DNA of 64,000 nt from JBBIQS01 sp037442205. GTDB lineage: Bacteria > Myxococcota > Myxococcia > Myxococcales > UBA5297. The position numbers and the translations under genes were made by a program. The notes under the pieces are model-generated. The model was not told the DNA's origin, searched no databases, and saw nothing but the letters and a program-made list of their open reading frames with translations. Each line of letters begins with the position of its first letter. Positions within the stretch are counted from its first letter, which is position 1. The stretch covers positions 1 to 64,000 of the forward strand of contig JBBIQS010000019.1 in NCBI GenBank assembly GCA_037442205.1, written 5' to 3'. Shown in pieces: positions 1 through 10,210 of the stretch.

Positions 1-1360
1 GTCGGGTTGAGCCCGCCGCCGCGCACGTAGCTCTGTCCGTCGGTGGCGTTGCCTCCGTGCCACACCACGCTGTCTCGGGCGTCGAGGGTGGAGTTCACCC
101 GCGTCCATTGATTGCCGCCCAGTGCCGCGCTGGCCACGAAACCGGTGGTGTTGTCCGCGCCCGGGACCTTCACCCGCTGGGCGTTGAAGGTGCAGCTGTA
201 CTGGCTGGCCATCGCCGCCCCGGTGGCGCTGTCTGCGACCAAGGTGGTGGCGATCGCGGTGTAGGTGCGACCCTCGAGCAGCGCGCTCGCCGGAGTGAGG
301 GTGGCGTGGGCGTCGCCGGCGGCGTGCGTCACCGCCGCGGCCACGTCGGCCCCAGCCAGCTGCAGCTTGATCGCGGCGGTGTCCAGCGCGCCGCCCGCGG
401 CCTTCATCACTCCACGGTCGAAGTGGAAGGCGACCTTCTGCGTCGCCAGGTCGTAGGCATCGACCAGGGCGCCGCAGGGCTCGACCGAGGTGACCGACGG
501 ACCCGAGCTGCTGACGGTGAAGTTGAAGGTGTAGCTGGTGGTTGCCCCCTGGCTCGGGGAGAGCGCGTTGCCGGCCACGTCGGTGATGCGCACCACGTCG
601 AGGGTCACTGTCTGCAGGCCGTCGGCCAGCGCGCTCGCCGGCTGCAGCACCGCAGAGTGGGTCGCGGCGTTGTAGTAGACCGCCGCCCGGCTCCGCGCGC
701 CGCCGAAGGAGAGGGTGAAGCTGGTGGCGTCGATCGTCGACGCATCCATCTCCTCGCTGAAGGTCACCTCCACGCGCACGCCGTTGCCGGCGGTGCTGTC
801 CGCCACGGGGCTGGTGGCGCTCACCGCCGGGGCGGCGCTGTCGATGCTGAACGAGAACCGGGAGCTGGCCGCGGCCGGATCCACCTCATTGCGGGCCAGG
901 TCCTTCGCTCCGGCGAGCACCGCCACGGTGTACGAGGTGGCGGCCTTGAGCTGGGCGCTGGGAACCAGCACCGCCCGCTCGGCCGCAGGCTCGTAGGCGA
1001 GGCTGACCAGCACCGGTGCGGTGAAGAAGGTGGTCGAGGGGCGGCCTCCAATGGCATTGCCATTGGCGTCGAGGAGCAACGCGCCGTCGGCCTCGAGGGT
1101 GTAGCGCTTGCCGGGCGCGAAGGCGACGACGGCTCCGCTCGCCTTCTTCTGCAGGCGAAGGGTCAGGGTGGCGGCGTCCCAGGTCGCAAGCCCGTCGATG
1201 CGGCGCCGTCCTTGTAGAGCTCGAAGGTGCCGCTGGTGCCGCCGCCGGCCGCGGCGACAGTGAAGCTGCCGGTTAGGGCTTTGTTGAAGGCGAGGAGCAG
1301 CGAGGCGGCGGTCGGCACCCCGGTCGCCCCCGCGGGCCGCGGAAAGTCGTTGAATTCCTC
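1..1360 (-). pseudogene. Ig-like (Big_5/SbsA-type) repeat surface protein, partial and frameshifted
   Basis: The minus strand is open from about 1200 to the left edge and encodes repeated Ig-like modules. Typical phrases are VSATSPVADSTAGNGV, VTFSEEMDASTID and RITDVAGNALSPS, the pattern of SbsA/Big_5 domains in secreted or surface proteins. The matching upstream part (GATGVPTAASLLLAFNKALTG, through LYKDGA) lies in another frame and joins at about 1200-1208. There GAC GGC GCC GC ATC GAC needs one base removed or added, so this is a one-base shift. No convincing start or signal peptide was found upstream, and a TAG closes the upstream frame near 1452. The gene continues beyond base 1. It could be a true pseudogene or a sequencing/assembly error. 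The Ig-like assignment is from pattern; the role is unknown. Confidence 0.6.
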
Positions 1361-1480
1361 ACGCTTGGGGGAACAAAACGCAAGGCGGCGTCCCGGGCCG
1401 ATTCCGGGCAGGCGGCCGCTCGCCCGTCGGGAGAGAAACCGACCGACGTACTAAGATGGCCGCGCGCCGAGGTCCCCCGA

Positions 1481-2392
1481 ATGTCCCAGCCCTCCTCCTC
1501 CAGCTGCCCACACTGCGGCCGCGCCGCCTCGCCCGGCGACTTCCTCTGCCCTGGCTGCGAGGCGATCGTCAGCGCCGACCCGGTGCTCGCATCTCCGCAG
1601 CCGCCGCCCGAGCCTTCGCTGGTGCAGGGGCTGCTCGCCCCGCCGCAGGCATCGCTCACCCGGCGCATCGCCTACCCTCCGCCTCCGCCGCCCGCGGAAG
1701 AGGCGCTGGGCGACGAAGACGACGAGCAGACCCGCGCCTACGGCTTCCGCCGCGGCGAGGACCTCCCCAAGGTGATCGCCGGCCTCGACCTCGACGCCCG
1801 CCCGCTCTCCTCGTTCGAGGCATTCGTGGTCTCCTTCATCGACGGGCGCACCAGCGTCGCCGGGCTGGCTCGCAAGACCCGGCGCCCGCTGATCGAGCTG
1901 CAGGCGGTGCTCGAGACCCTGATCGGCCGCGGAGTGGTCCGCATGCTCGACGACGACGACGAAGAGAAGACCGTCCCCGGGGTGCCCGAGTTCGCCCGGC
2001 CGCGGGAGACGACCAATACCCAGCCCGGGCGGATGCTGGGCACCACTCGCCCGCGCCAGGAATCGATCTCCCGGCGCATCGCGCCCGCCGGCCCCACCTC
2101 GGCCGACGGCGCCCTGCAGAAGGCCATCGCCCTGGAGCGCTCCGGCCGGCTGGAGGAGGCGATCCAGGTGTTGGAGGGCGCCATCGCCGTCGCCCGCGCC
2201 CCCGGGCCGCTCTTCAACAAGCTGGCTCTGGTGCTGATCCAGGAACGGCGCGACTTCGCCGGCGCCAGGCTGCTGTTGGAGAAGGCCCTGGCGCTCGAGC
2301 CCGACAACCGCATCTACCGCGAGAACCTGGCCCAGGTCCGGGCGATGGCCACCACTCTCTCCGCCAGGATCTCGAGCCGAGGAAGCCGATGA
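1481..2392 (+). CDS. Zinc-ribbon and TPR-containing hypothetical protein
   Basis: This 303-residue protein begins with a zinc ribbon made of two CxxC pairs (CPHCG near residue 9 and CPGCE near residue 23). A proline-rich linker and an acidic patch (GDEDDEQ) follow. A region around residues 100-150 (SSFEAFVVSFIDGRTSVAGL) resembles the winged-helix modules of myxobacterial regulatory proteins. The last 80 residues look like two TPR helices pairs (ALQKAIALERSGRLEEAIQ, then ALVLIQERRDFAGARLLL). This architecture is common in Myxococcota, where it is thought to mediate protein contacts. Its stop overlaps the next gene's start (ATGA), so the two are probably co-translated. No specific function can be assigned. 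Confidence 0.8.
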   Translation: MSQPSSSSCPHCGRAASPGDFLCPGCEAIVSADPVLASPQPPPEPSLVQGLLAPPQASLTRRIAYPPPPPPAEEALGDEDDEQTRAYGFRRGEDLPKVIAGLDLDARPLSSFEAFVVSFIDGRTSVAGLARKTRRPLIELQAVLETLIGRGVVRMLDDDDEEKTVPGVPEFARPRETTNTQPGRMLGTTRPRQESISRRIAPAGPTSADGALQKAIALERSGRLEEAIQVLEGAIAVARAPGPLFNKLALVLIQERRDFAGARLLLEKALALEPDNRIYRENLAQVRAMATTLSARISSRGSR

Positions 2393-2805
2393 AGCTCGCC
2401 TCGCTCTCCCCGTGGCTGTTGGCCGCGGCCCTCTTCGCCTGCCAGCCCAAGCCGGTGCCGCCCAACAAGCGGCAGCCGCTCCCCTCTCCCGACGGCCGCT
2501 ACGTCCTCACCGTGCCCCAGGTGCGCGGGCCCACTGGGCCGCTGTGGATCCCGACCATCTCCACCCCGGAGAAACAGGTGGTGTTCGCCGACCCCAGCTC
2601 CAGCTTCCAGGGGACCTTCAAGCTCTACTGGGCCTGGGACGATGCCGACCGGGTCTGGCTCTACGACAGCTCCGACGGCTCGGTCCTTTGGCTGGAGTCG
2701 GGCCCAACCGGCTGGACCAAGCAGCGCTGGGGCCAGGGGCGCCAGAAGGAGTGCGACTGCCCGCTGGCGCCGCCGGAGATGCTCTATCCGCCCAAGGTGA
2801 AGTGA
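2389..2805 (+). CDS. Small predicted lipoprotein
   Basis: The product has 138 residues. The N-terminus MKLASLSPWLLAAALFAC is a lipoprotein signal peptide with a lipobox-like end (LFAC), so the mature protein should be anchored to a membrane. The mature part has a beta-rich look (PSPDGRYVLTVPQ, FKLYWAWDDADRVWLYDSSDGSV), reminiscent of one or two beta-propeller blades, and a C-terminal CDC motif. The ATG overlaps the TGA of the upstream zinc-ribbon gene, which fixes the start and suggests one transcript. I do not recognise a family. Confidence 0.75.
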   Translation: MKLASLSPWLLAAALFACQPKPVPPNKRQPLPSPDGRYVLTVPQVRGPTGPLWIPTISTPEKQVVFADPSSSFQGTFKLYWAWDDADRVWLYDSSDGSVLWLESGPTGWTKQRWGQGRQKECDCPLAPPEMLYPPKVK

Positions 2806-2814
2806 GGGTGCCCC

Positions 2815-3216
2815 CTACGCGCGCTTGGGGATCACCGCCACCGTCGTGCGGCTGATGCACACCAGCTTGCCGTCCTGGTTCTTGATGGTGACCTCCCAGA
2901 CCATCGAGTGCTTGCCGCGGTGCAGCGGCAGCGCCACCGCGGTCACCACCCCGTCGCGCACCGAGGAGACGTGGTTGGCGTTGATCTCCATCCCCACCGC
3001 CCACTGGGTCTCGGGGTCGATGTTGAGCGCGGTCCCCACCGAGGCCGCCGATTCCGCCAGCACCACCGAGGCCCCGCCGTGCAGCAACCCGTACGGCTGG
3101 TGGACCTTGGGCCCCACCGGCATGCTCAGGATCACCTTGTCCTTGGTCCCCTCCACCATCTCGATTCCCAGGTGCTCGAACATCGTGTCCGCGAACGGCG
3201 TGCCCTTGTAGTCCAT
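2815..3216 (-). CDS. Hotdog-fold acyl-CoA thioesterase (PaaI/YdiI type)
   Basis: This 133-residue protein is a single hotdog domain, the usual size for the PaaI/MenI/YdiI thioesterases. The family signature is present as YGLLHGGASVVLAESAAS near residues 42-60, and the core strand is AVGMEINANHVSSVRDG. Such enzymes hydrolyse acyl- or aryl-CoA esters in the cytoplasm. It stands convergent to the lipoprotein gene. In a genome with a benzoyl-CoA pathway it could release CoA from stalled aromatic thioesters, but that is inference from neighbourhood at about 10 kb distance. The substrate cannot be read from the sequence. Confidence 0.85.
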   Translation of the reverse strand: MDYKGTPFADTMFEHLGIEMVEGTKDKVILSMPVGPKVHQPYGLLHGGASVVLAESAASVGTALNIDPETQWAVGMEINANHVSSVRDGVVTAVALPLHRGKHSMVWEVTIKNQDGKLVCISRTTVAVIPKRA

Positions 3217-3373
3217 GCTCTCCTCTGCTGTCTTCCACGGTTGATTGCCCGGAAGTGGACGGTCGGGAGAACATACCGGGCTCGGCGCGGCTTCGCTGTT
3301 TCTTCTTCGCGGGACGGCCCGGACGGCCCCGGGCGCGCCGTGCCATCATTCCGCTGTCCGAGGTCGACCCGCC

Positions 3374-4177
3374 ATGAAGCTCATCGCCCTGGCACGCCCG
3401 CCCGCTTCGCTCGACGAGTCCGTCAAGCCGATCGCCGCCGCGCTCGCCCTCTCGCCGGCGGAGGTGCGCATGCGGCTGGCCGGCGGTGCGCCCGCGCTGC
3501 TCGCACCCGCCGCCGACGGCGAGGCGGCAGGCCTGGTGGCTAAGCTGCGCGCCCTCAAGCTCGCCGCCCTGGCGATCGACGCCCGCGCCCCCACCGATCG
3601 CCAGCGGCTGGTCGCGCGCCGGTTTGCCTTCGGCTCCTCCGGACTGAGCCTGGCCGCGCGCTCGGGAGAGACGCTCGAGCTGCCCTGGGGCGAGCTGCTG
3701 GCCGTGCTGCGCGGCGCGCGCGAGACCCGCACCGACACCGCCCGCACCGAGACCACCTACCGGCTCTCTGGCATCTCGACGGTCGGCCTGGGCCTGCCGC
3801 GGATCAGCTCCCAGGAGCACACCGTGCGCAGCTCCGAATCCAGCCTGGAGCAGGTGCTGCTGATCTACGGCAAGGGAGGCGAGCAGGCGTTGGTGGCCGA
3901 AAGCCTGGTCGACTTCTCGTGCCTGGGGAAGGCGATGCAGCCCTCGAGCTCGATGAACATGGCCGAGCTGGCGCGCCTGCTCAAAGCCAAGGCGCCTTCC
4001 GCCTTCCACGACGACCGCCTGATGCGAATGGGCCGGCGGCCGCTGCCGTTCATGCTCGGCGCCGAGCTCAACGTGATGACCGACCAGGTCGCCGTCGAGC
4101 ACAGCTCCACCGCGGCCTCGCTCGACGCCCTGGCCGAGGTGATGCGCCAGGCGCTCGCCGCCGGGCTGCTCCCCTGA
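3374..4177 (+). CDS. Hypothetical protein, myxobacterial type
   Basis: The product has 267 residues. I chose the ATG at 3374 because it begins MKLIALARPPASLDESVKP with a plausible protein start; an in-frame start at 3245 would add 43 unlikely residues. The N-terminal 90 residues look like the module seen in anti-sigma or zinc-binding regulatory proteins (SPAEVRMRLAGGAP, LRALKLAALAIDARAP). The rest is mixed alpha/beta with no signal peptide or membrane segment. I recognise no catalytic motif. It is convergent with the decaheme cytochrome gene, whose stop lies 9 bp away. Confidence 0.7.
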   Translation: MKLIALARPPASLDESVKPIAAALALSPAEVRMRLAGGAPALLAPAADGEAAGLVAKLRALKLAALAIDARAPTDRQRLVARRFAFGSSGLSLAARSGETLELPWGELLAVLRGARETRTDTARTETTYRLSGISTVGLGLPRISSQEHTVRSSESSLEQVLLIYGKGGEQALVAESLVDFSCLGKAMQPSSSMNMAELARLLKAKAPSAFHDDRLMRMGRRPLPFMLGAELNVMTDQVAVEHSSTAASLDALAEVMRQALAAGLLP

Positions 4178-4186
4178 GGGCAACGG

Positions 4187-6415
4187 CTAGCGCAGCGGAT
4201 GCTCCTTGGCCACGTCGGCCACCTGGCCCGGGGCGTGGCAGTTGGCGCAGGTCGACTCCTGGCTGCCGACGCCGCCGCGGTGGTTGCAGGGCCCGGTGAC
4301 CCCGGCGCCGCACTGCTGCGGGGCCGAGCCGTCGAACACCACCGTGTCGTGGCAGGAGGTGCAGACCGCCATGGTCGCCCCGATCCGCACGTTGTCCGCC
4401 GCGCTGGCGGGATCGGCGCCGGTATCGACGGTGGTGTCGCGCGACTCGGGCGGCGGCGGCAGCGCCCAGGTCGAGTCGAGGTGGCAGATGTTGCAGTTGC
4501 CGGTGTCGCCGGGGAAGGCGATCGGGAACTCGTTCTTCGAGCCGCCGAAGCCGATGATCTCCACCGGGTTCTGGCGGACGTCGGCGGCGTGGACCTCGTG
4601 GATCAGCACCTTGAAGTCGATCGACGCCTCGCCGCTGACCTTGGCGGCGGTGCGCTGGCCCTTGTCGGTGGCGTCGGGGTTGTGGCAGACGACGCAGACC
4701 TGGGTGTTGCCGGTGCGGTTGGCGCCGTGGGCGGAAAGCAGCTTGTGGCACACGTTGCACTTGTCCACCGACACCACCTGGCGGCGCTGGGCACCCTCGC
4801 CCCCGGAGACCGCCACGTACTTGAGGTCGTTGGTCACCGGCACCCGCAGGAACTTGCCGGCCGCCGCCAGGTCGGGCACCGCCGGATGGCCCTCGAGCGC
4901 CACAGTGACGTCGTTGACCTCGGCCGGGACGGCGACGGCCGAGGTGACCTGGAACACCCCGGGCTGGCCGGCCACTGGCTGACCGTTCTTGAGCACGTCC
5001 AGGCTGATCGGCTGGCCGTAGGAAGCCCCGCTGCCGGCGTTGCTGTAGGAGCTCGACGGCCAGCCGAGGTCCACCGCCAGCCGGCTGTCGGGGACGTGGG
5101 CCCAGGGGTCGTCGGGAGTTCCGGTCAGCTGATAGGGCGCTCCGGTCTGCGGGTTGACCACCTGCACCGCCACCGTCGGCTTGCGGTCGGCGCTGAAGGT
5201 CACGCCCTGGATCAGGAAGCGGAAGTTGGGCTGTGCCAATTGCTCGGGGACCTGGTGCATGCCGGCCACCTCGCCCGGCGTGTGGCAGGCGTTGCAGATG
5301 GCGGAGGCGCCCACCGGCCCGCCCTTGTGATCGCAGGGCTTGGTGACGTTCGGGCCGCAGGCAACGGTGCCGCTGCCGTCGAAGCGCACGTTGTCGTGGC
5401 AGGCGGTGCAGGCCGCGACCGTCGGCTTGGCGAGGTGGGCCTGGGCGTTCTGCCCCTGGTGACAGGTGGTGCAGTTGCGCAGGTCCTGCGGGAAGCCGAC
5501 GTCCGAGAAGTCGCTCACGCTCCCGCGGAAGCCGACGATGAAGTAGGGGCTGCCTTCGACCACCGACGGCAGATCCGCTCCGCGGTGGATCTTGTGGACC
5601 ATCACCTTGAAGTCGAGCGAATTGCCGCTGTCGGGATCGGAGTAGGGGGTGGCCCGATCGGCGGCGTGGCAGGTGATGCAGAGCTGAGTCCCGGTCCGCT
5701 GGTCGTGCGCTGACAGCACCCCGTGGCAGGCGTTGCAGGCGGAGTCGACGACCGGCTCGTAGAAGGCGGCGCCGCCGCCGGCGGGGATGAAGTTGAAGGT
5801 GGCGTGAGCCGAATTCGCCTGCTCTCCCGGCTCGGTGAGCACGGTGCGGGTGGCGTACATGCCTACGGTGTGGGTGAGCGAGCGGTCGAGCTTTCCGGCC
5901 GGAGTGGTGGGCGCGGAGAAGGTGTAGCGATAGACGCCGCCTCCCTGCGCCTCGAGGCGGTCGGTGGGGAACGGGCTGGTGGGCTCGGTGCGCGGCTGTA
6001 CCGCCGAGGTCGAGGCCGGCGCCGCCGACGCCCCTGAGGGCGAAGTGAACGCCTGCCCCTGGACGGTGACCTCGAAGTAGCTGGTGTAGGTCCCATCGGC
6101 CTCCAGCTGAGCCAGGGTGAAGTGGGGTGTCATGCGCGGGGTCGGCCGCGGCTGGCCCTGAGGGACCTGGGCGGCGTCGTTGGCGATCTCGTCGGACAGG
6201 TCGTCGATCGGGTTTCCCGCGCCGTCGATCAGGCGGAAGGTCACCGAGGCGCTGCCGCTGGCCGGCACGTCGGCCGACTGGATCTCGATCCTCAGCGGAT
6301 CGCCCGTTCCGGCGTCCGCCGCTTGGGAGGTAGGACGCTGCCGGCCGCACTGCGCCGAGAGGACGACGAGCCCCGCTCCCAGGCACAGCCTGGCGCACCG
6401 GATGAAGCCCTTCAT
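4187..6415 (-). CDS. Decaheme c-type cytochrome, OmcA/MtrC family
   Basis: The 742-residue product carries exactly ten CxxCH haem-binding motifs: CNACH, CITCH, CTTCH, CTACH, CNACH, CNVCH, CVVCH, CNICH, CTSCH and CANCH. They fall in two groups of five, each following a beta-rich segment. This is the architecture of the outer-membrane decaheme cytochromes OmcA, MtrC and MtrF, which pass electrons to extracellular metals. The start at 6415 gives MKGFIRCARLCLGAGLVVL and then SAQCG, a possible lipoprotein signal with an unusual Gln before Cys. Each haem group also holds a non-haem motif, CGxxVTxPCxH, just before its last haem. No mtrA/mtrB partners lie in the window. It implies metal or other extracellular respiration. 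Confidence 0.93.
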   Translation of the reverse strand: MKGFIRCARLCLGAGLVVLSAQCGRQRPTSQAADAGTGDPLRIEIQSADVPASGSASVTFRLIDGAGNPIDDLSDEIANDAAQVPQGQPRPTPRMTPHFTLAQLEADGTYTSYFEVTVQGQAFTSPSGASAAPASTSAVQPRTEPTSPFPTDRLEAQGGGVYRYTFSAPTTPAGKLDRSLTHTVGMYATRTVLTEPGEQANSAHATFNFIPAGGGAAFYEPVVDSACNACHGVLSAHDQRTGTQLCITCHAADRATPYSDPDSGNSLDFKVMVHKIHRGADLPSVVEGSPYFIVGFRGSVSDFSDVGFPQDLRNCTTCHQGQNAQAHLAKPTVAACTACHDNVRFDGSGTVACGPNVTKPCDHKGGPVGASAICNACHTPGEVAGMHQVPEQLAQPNFRFLIQGVTFSADRKPTVAVQVVNPQTGAPYQLTGTPDDPWAHVPDSRLAVDLGWPSSSYSNAGSGASYGQPISLDVLKNGQPVAGQPGVFQVTSAVAVPAEVNDVTVALEGHPAVPDLAAAGKFLRVPVTNDLKYVAVSGGEGAQRRQVVSVDKCNVCHKLLSAHGANRTGNTQVCVVCHNPDATDKGQRTAAKVSGEASIDFKVLIHEVHAADVRQNPVEIIGFGGSKNEFPIAFPGDTGNCNICHLDSTWALPPPPESRDTTVDTGADPASAADNVRIGATMAVCTSCHDTVVFDGSAPQQCGAGVTGPCNHRGGVGSQESTCANCHAPGQVADVAKEHPLR

Positions 6416-6546
6416 GGTGTCCCCCTCGCGTCGGAGCGTCCCCTTCGCCTCGAGCGATGAGACGTACCGACCTACCAAGGTTGTCAGGCCGACCGGCAAC
6501 TGCCATCCGTGGGGATGGGAGGGAAGCGCGACCGGGCTGCCCCTGG

Positions 6547-6720
6547 TCAGCGCTTGGGCCGCCGCTCCAGCACCGCGGACGGCCGCTCTCCCTGGAGCTT
6601 GCGCAAGACGAGCGGGGACCCGGCCGGCGCAGCAACGCCACCGACCGCCAGCGCCATCACCTGCGGCATCCCCAGTCCCACCGCGGCGAAGACGATGTGG
6701 AAGGCGAGCTGATCGGACAC
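6547..6720 (-). pseudogene. Possible remnant of cytochrome bd oxidase subunit I (CydA) N-terminus
   Basis: A 57-residue frame starting at GTG reads VSDQLAFHIVFAAVGLGMP. This resembles the first membrane helix of cytochrome bd subunit I, which carries a Q-F-A-x-x-x-x-F-H-I-x-F pattern including a haem-ligand histidine. The similarity fades after about 30 residues and the frame stops at 6547, where CydA would continue for over 400 residues. It is therefore best read as a fragment or a chance match. The surrounding 6416-6799 stretch holds no other gene and includes the cytochrome promoter region. Confidence 0.25.
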
Positions 6721-6799
6721 GCCGCCTCTGTAATCGCCGTCGAATGGGCGCGGTGCGCCGCGGCGGGGGCCCCCCTGCAGGCTCGGTGAAGTGGTGCCG

Positions 6800-8167
6800 C
6801 TAAAACGGCGGCGTCGCCTTCAAGGTGAAGCGGAAGACTGCGCCGCCCTCGGGGCGAGCCGGTTCGGCCGCCAGCTCGCCGCCCTGGGCCCGGGCGAGCT
6901 CGCGCGCAGTGGTCAGCCCCAGACCGGTCCCACGGCTCTTGCCCGAGCTGAAGGGCTCGAACAGGTGAGCGCGGATCTCCTCAGGGATGCCCTCGCCGTC
7001 GTCGACCACGCGGATGGCGACCTCGCCGTCCTCAAGCCGCGCCGTGATTCCGACCTGGCCCAGAGTGCCCGGCTGCGAGCGCCCGGCGCGCTTCTCGATG
7101 GACTCGATCGAGTTGCGCAGCAGGTTCTCCATCACCCGGCGGAACAGCTCCGCGTCGGCCTGGACCTGCACCTGCTCGCAGCCGTCGAGCGAGGTCGCCA
7201 GCTCGACTCGCCGCCGCGCGAGCTCCGGACCCATCGCCTCCAGCCCCTGGGCGAGCAGCCGGGAAACCGGGACCTGCTCCAGGTTCAGCGTCCGAGCCCC
7301 GCCCTTGGCGAACTCGAGCACGTTCTCGAGCATCTGCCGCAGCCGGTCGCCGGAGCGGACCACCAGCCGCAGGTCCTCGGCGATCACCAGCCCGTGGTCG
7401 CGGCTGTGGTCCAGCGCGTAGCGGCTGCCGGCCAGCACCGAGGTCAGCGGGTTGAGCGAGTCGTGGACGATGGCGCTGGTCATCCGCCCGATCGTCGCCA
7501 GCCGGTTCTCCTGCTCTTGAACCTGCTGCAGGCTGGCCTGCAGCCGGGCGTTGGCCTCGATCAGCTCGCTTCGCAGCCGGAATTCCGCGCGGCGGGTGCG
7601 GTCGTTGAGCACCACCGCCAGCTGGATGAAGACTCCCGAGGTGATGAGGTAGGAGAGCGCCGGCCCGACCTGCGTCCAGTCGCCGCCTGACTGCCAGAGC
7701 AGGAACGAGTCGCCGATCAGGCAGTAGGCCAGCGCCCCCAGCAGGACGATCGCCCCGTCGCGCACGGTGAATGGGACCACCAGTGACAGGGACGCCAGCG
7801 GCAGGGGAACGAAGTACACGTAGAGCGAGGTGAAGCCGCCGGTGAAGAAGGCCAGCGTCGGGACGATGGCCATCAGCGGCAGGAGGAAGGTGACCTGCAG
7901 CGCCCGGAAGACGGCGACGTCGCGGGTCCGCCAGGCGCCCAGCCCTCCCATCCCGGCGAGCACGACCCCGCCGATGCGGATGGCCAAGAAGAGCCACCGC
8001 TGGGCGGGCGCGATCATGAGGTCCAGGGCCCAGAAGGCGACCATCAGCGTGCCGCCGATCGAGAAGCCGAGCGACATGCGCGCCCGGCCTTGCTCGACCA
8101 GCTCGGCTAGGAAGCGCTCTTCGCGCGCGAGCTCCGTGTCGCTGGACTGTGGCGGCTCGGCGGGCAT
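6800..8167 (-). CDS. Membrane sensor histidine kinase
   Basis: The protein has about 455 residues from ATG 8167 (MPAEPPQSSDTELARE); a TTG at 8230 is an alternative with a poorer context. About six hydrophobic segments fill residues 30-190 (for example GGTLMVAFWALDLMI and LQVTFLLPLMAIVPTLAFF). A coiled region (ELIEANARLQASLQQVQEQE) leads into the dimerisation domain with phospho-acceptor His in TSAIVHDSLNPLTSV. The ATPase domain follows: N box ENLLRNSIES, G1 VDDGEGIP, F/G2 FEPFSSGKSRGTGLGL. No response regulator is adjacent, so its output is unknown. The membrane part has no recognisable extracytoplasmic sensor and may sense a membrane or redox signal. Confidence 0.88.
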   Translation of the reverse strand: MPAEPPQSSDTELAREERFLAELVEQGRARMSLGFSIGGTLMVAFWALDLMIAPAQRWLFLAIRIGGVVLAGMGGLGAWRTRDVAVFRALQVTFLLPLMAIVPTLAFFTGGFTSLYVYFVPLPLASLSLVVPFTVRDGAIVLLGALAYCLIGDSFLLWQSGGDWTQVGPALSYLITSGVFIQLAVVLNDRTRRAEFRLRSELIEANARLQASLQQVQEQENRLATIGRMTSAIVHDSLNPLTSVLAGSRYALDHSRDHGLVIAEDLRLVVRSGDRLRQMLENVLEFAKGGARTLNLEQVPVSRLLAQGLEAMGPELARRRVELATSLDGCEQVQVQADAELFRRVMENLLRNSIESIEKRAGRSQPGTLGQVGITARLEDGEVAIRVVDDGEGIPEEIRAHLFEPFSSGKSRGTGLGLTTARELARAQGGELAAEPARPEGGAVFRFTLKATPPF

Positions 8168-8479
8168 GTAGGGCTGGCGCTCTCTCTCAGTTAAGGCGCA
8201 CCTGCGCTCGTCCGGTCGCCTGGCTGTCAATAATAGTGCGAGCCTAGGCCGCAGAATGCGATCCCAATTACACTCCGGGTGTTATTTTTCAAGCAAATCG
8301 CCCCACGCCTGTGCCCTGGGACCTCAGTCGGGCGGCGGTCGAGGGCGCGCTCGCGGGTCGCCGGGGACGCGCGGCCAAGTCGCCGCTGTTCCTTTGGATT
8401 CAGACCCTGGGGCTGGTACTGTGCGCCGCCCGCTCGCCTCCAGGCCGGGCGGCAATCCCCTCTTAGAGGACGCTCAAAG

Positions 8480-10162
<1,683 letters not shown>

Positions 10163-10175
10163 TGAGCATCGCGGC

Positions 10176-10204
10176 GCGCCCGAGGTCATCTCGGCCTCGG
10201 GCGC
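10176..10204. terminator. Bidirectional hairpin between ettA and tex
   Basis: A perfect 10-bp inverted repeat, GCGCCCGAGG and CCTCGGGCGC, with a 9-nt loop lies between the convergent stop codons of ettA (10162) and tex (10211). There is no T-tract, as is common in GC-rich genomes. Position and strength suggest transcription termination from both sides. Confidence 0.6.
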
Positions 10205-10210
10205 CGCCCG

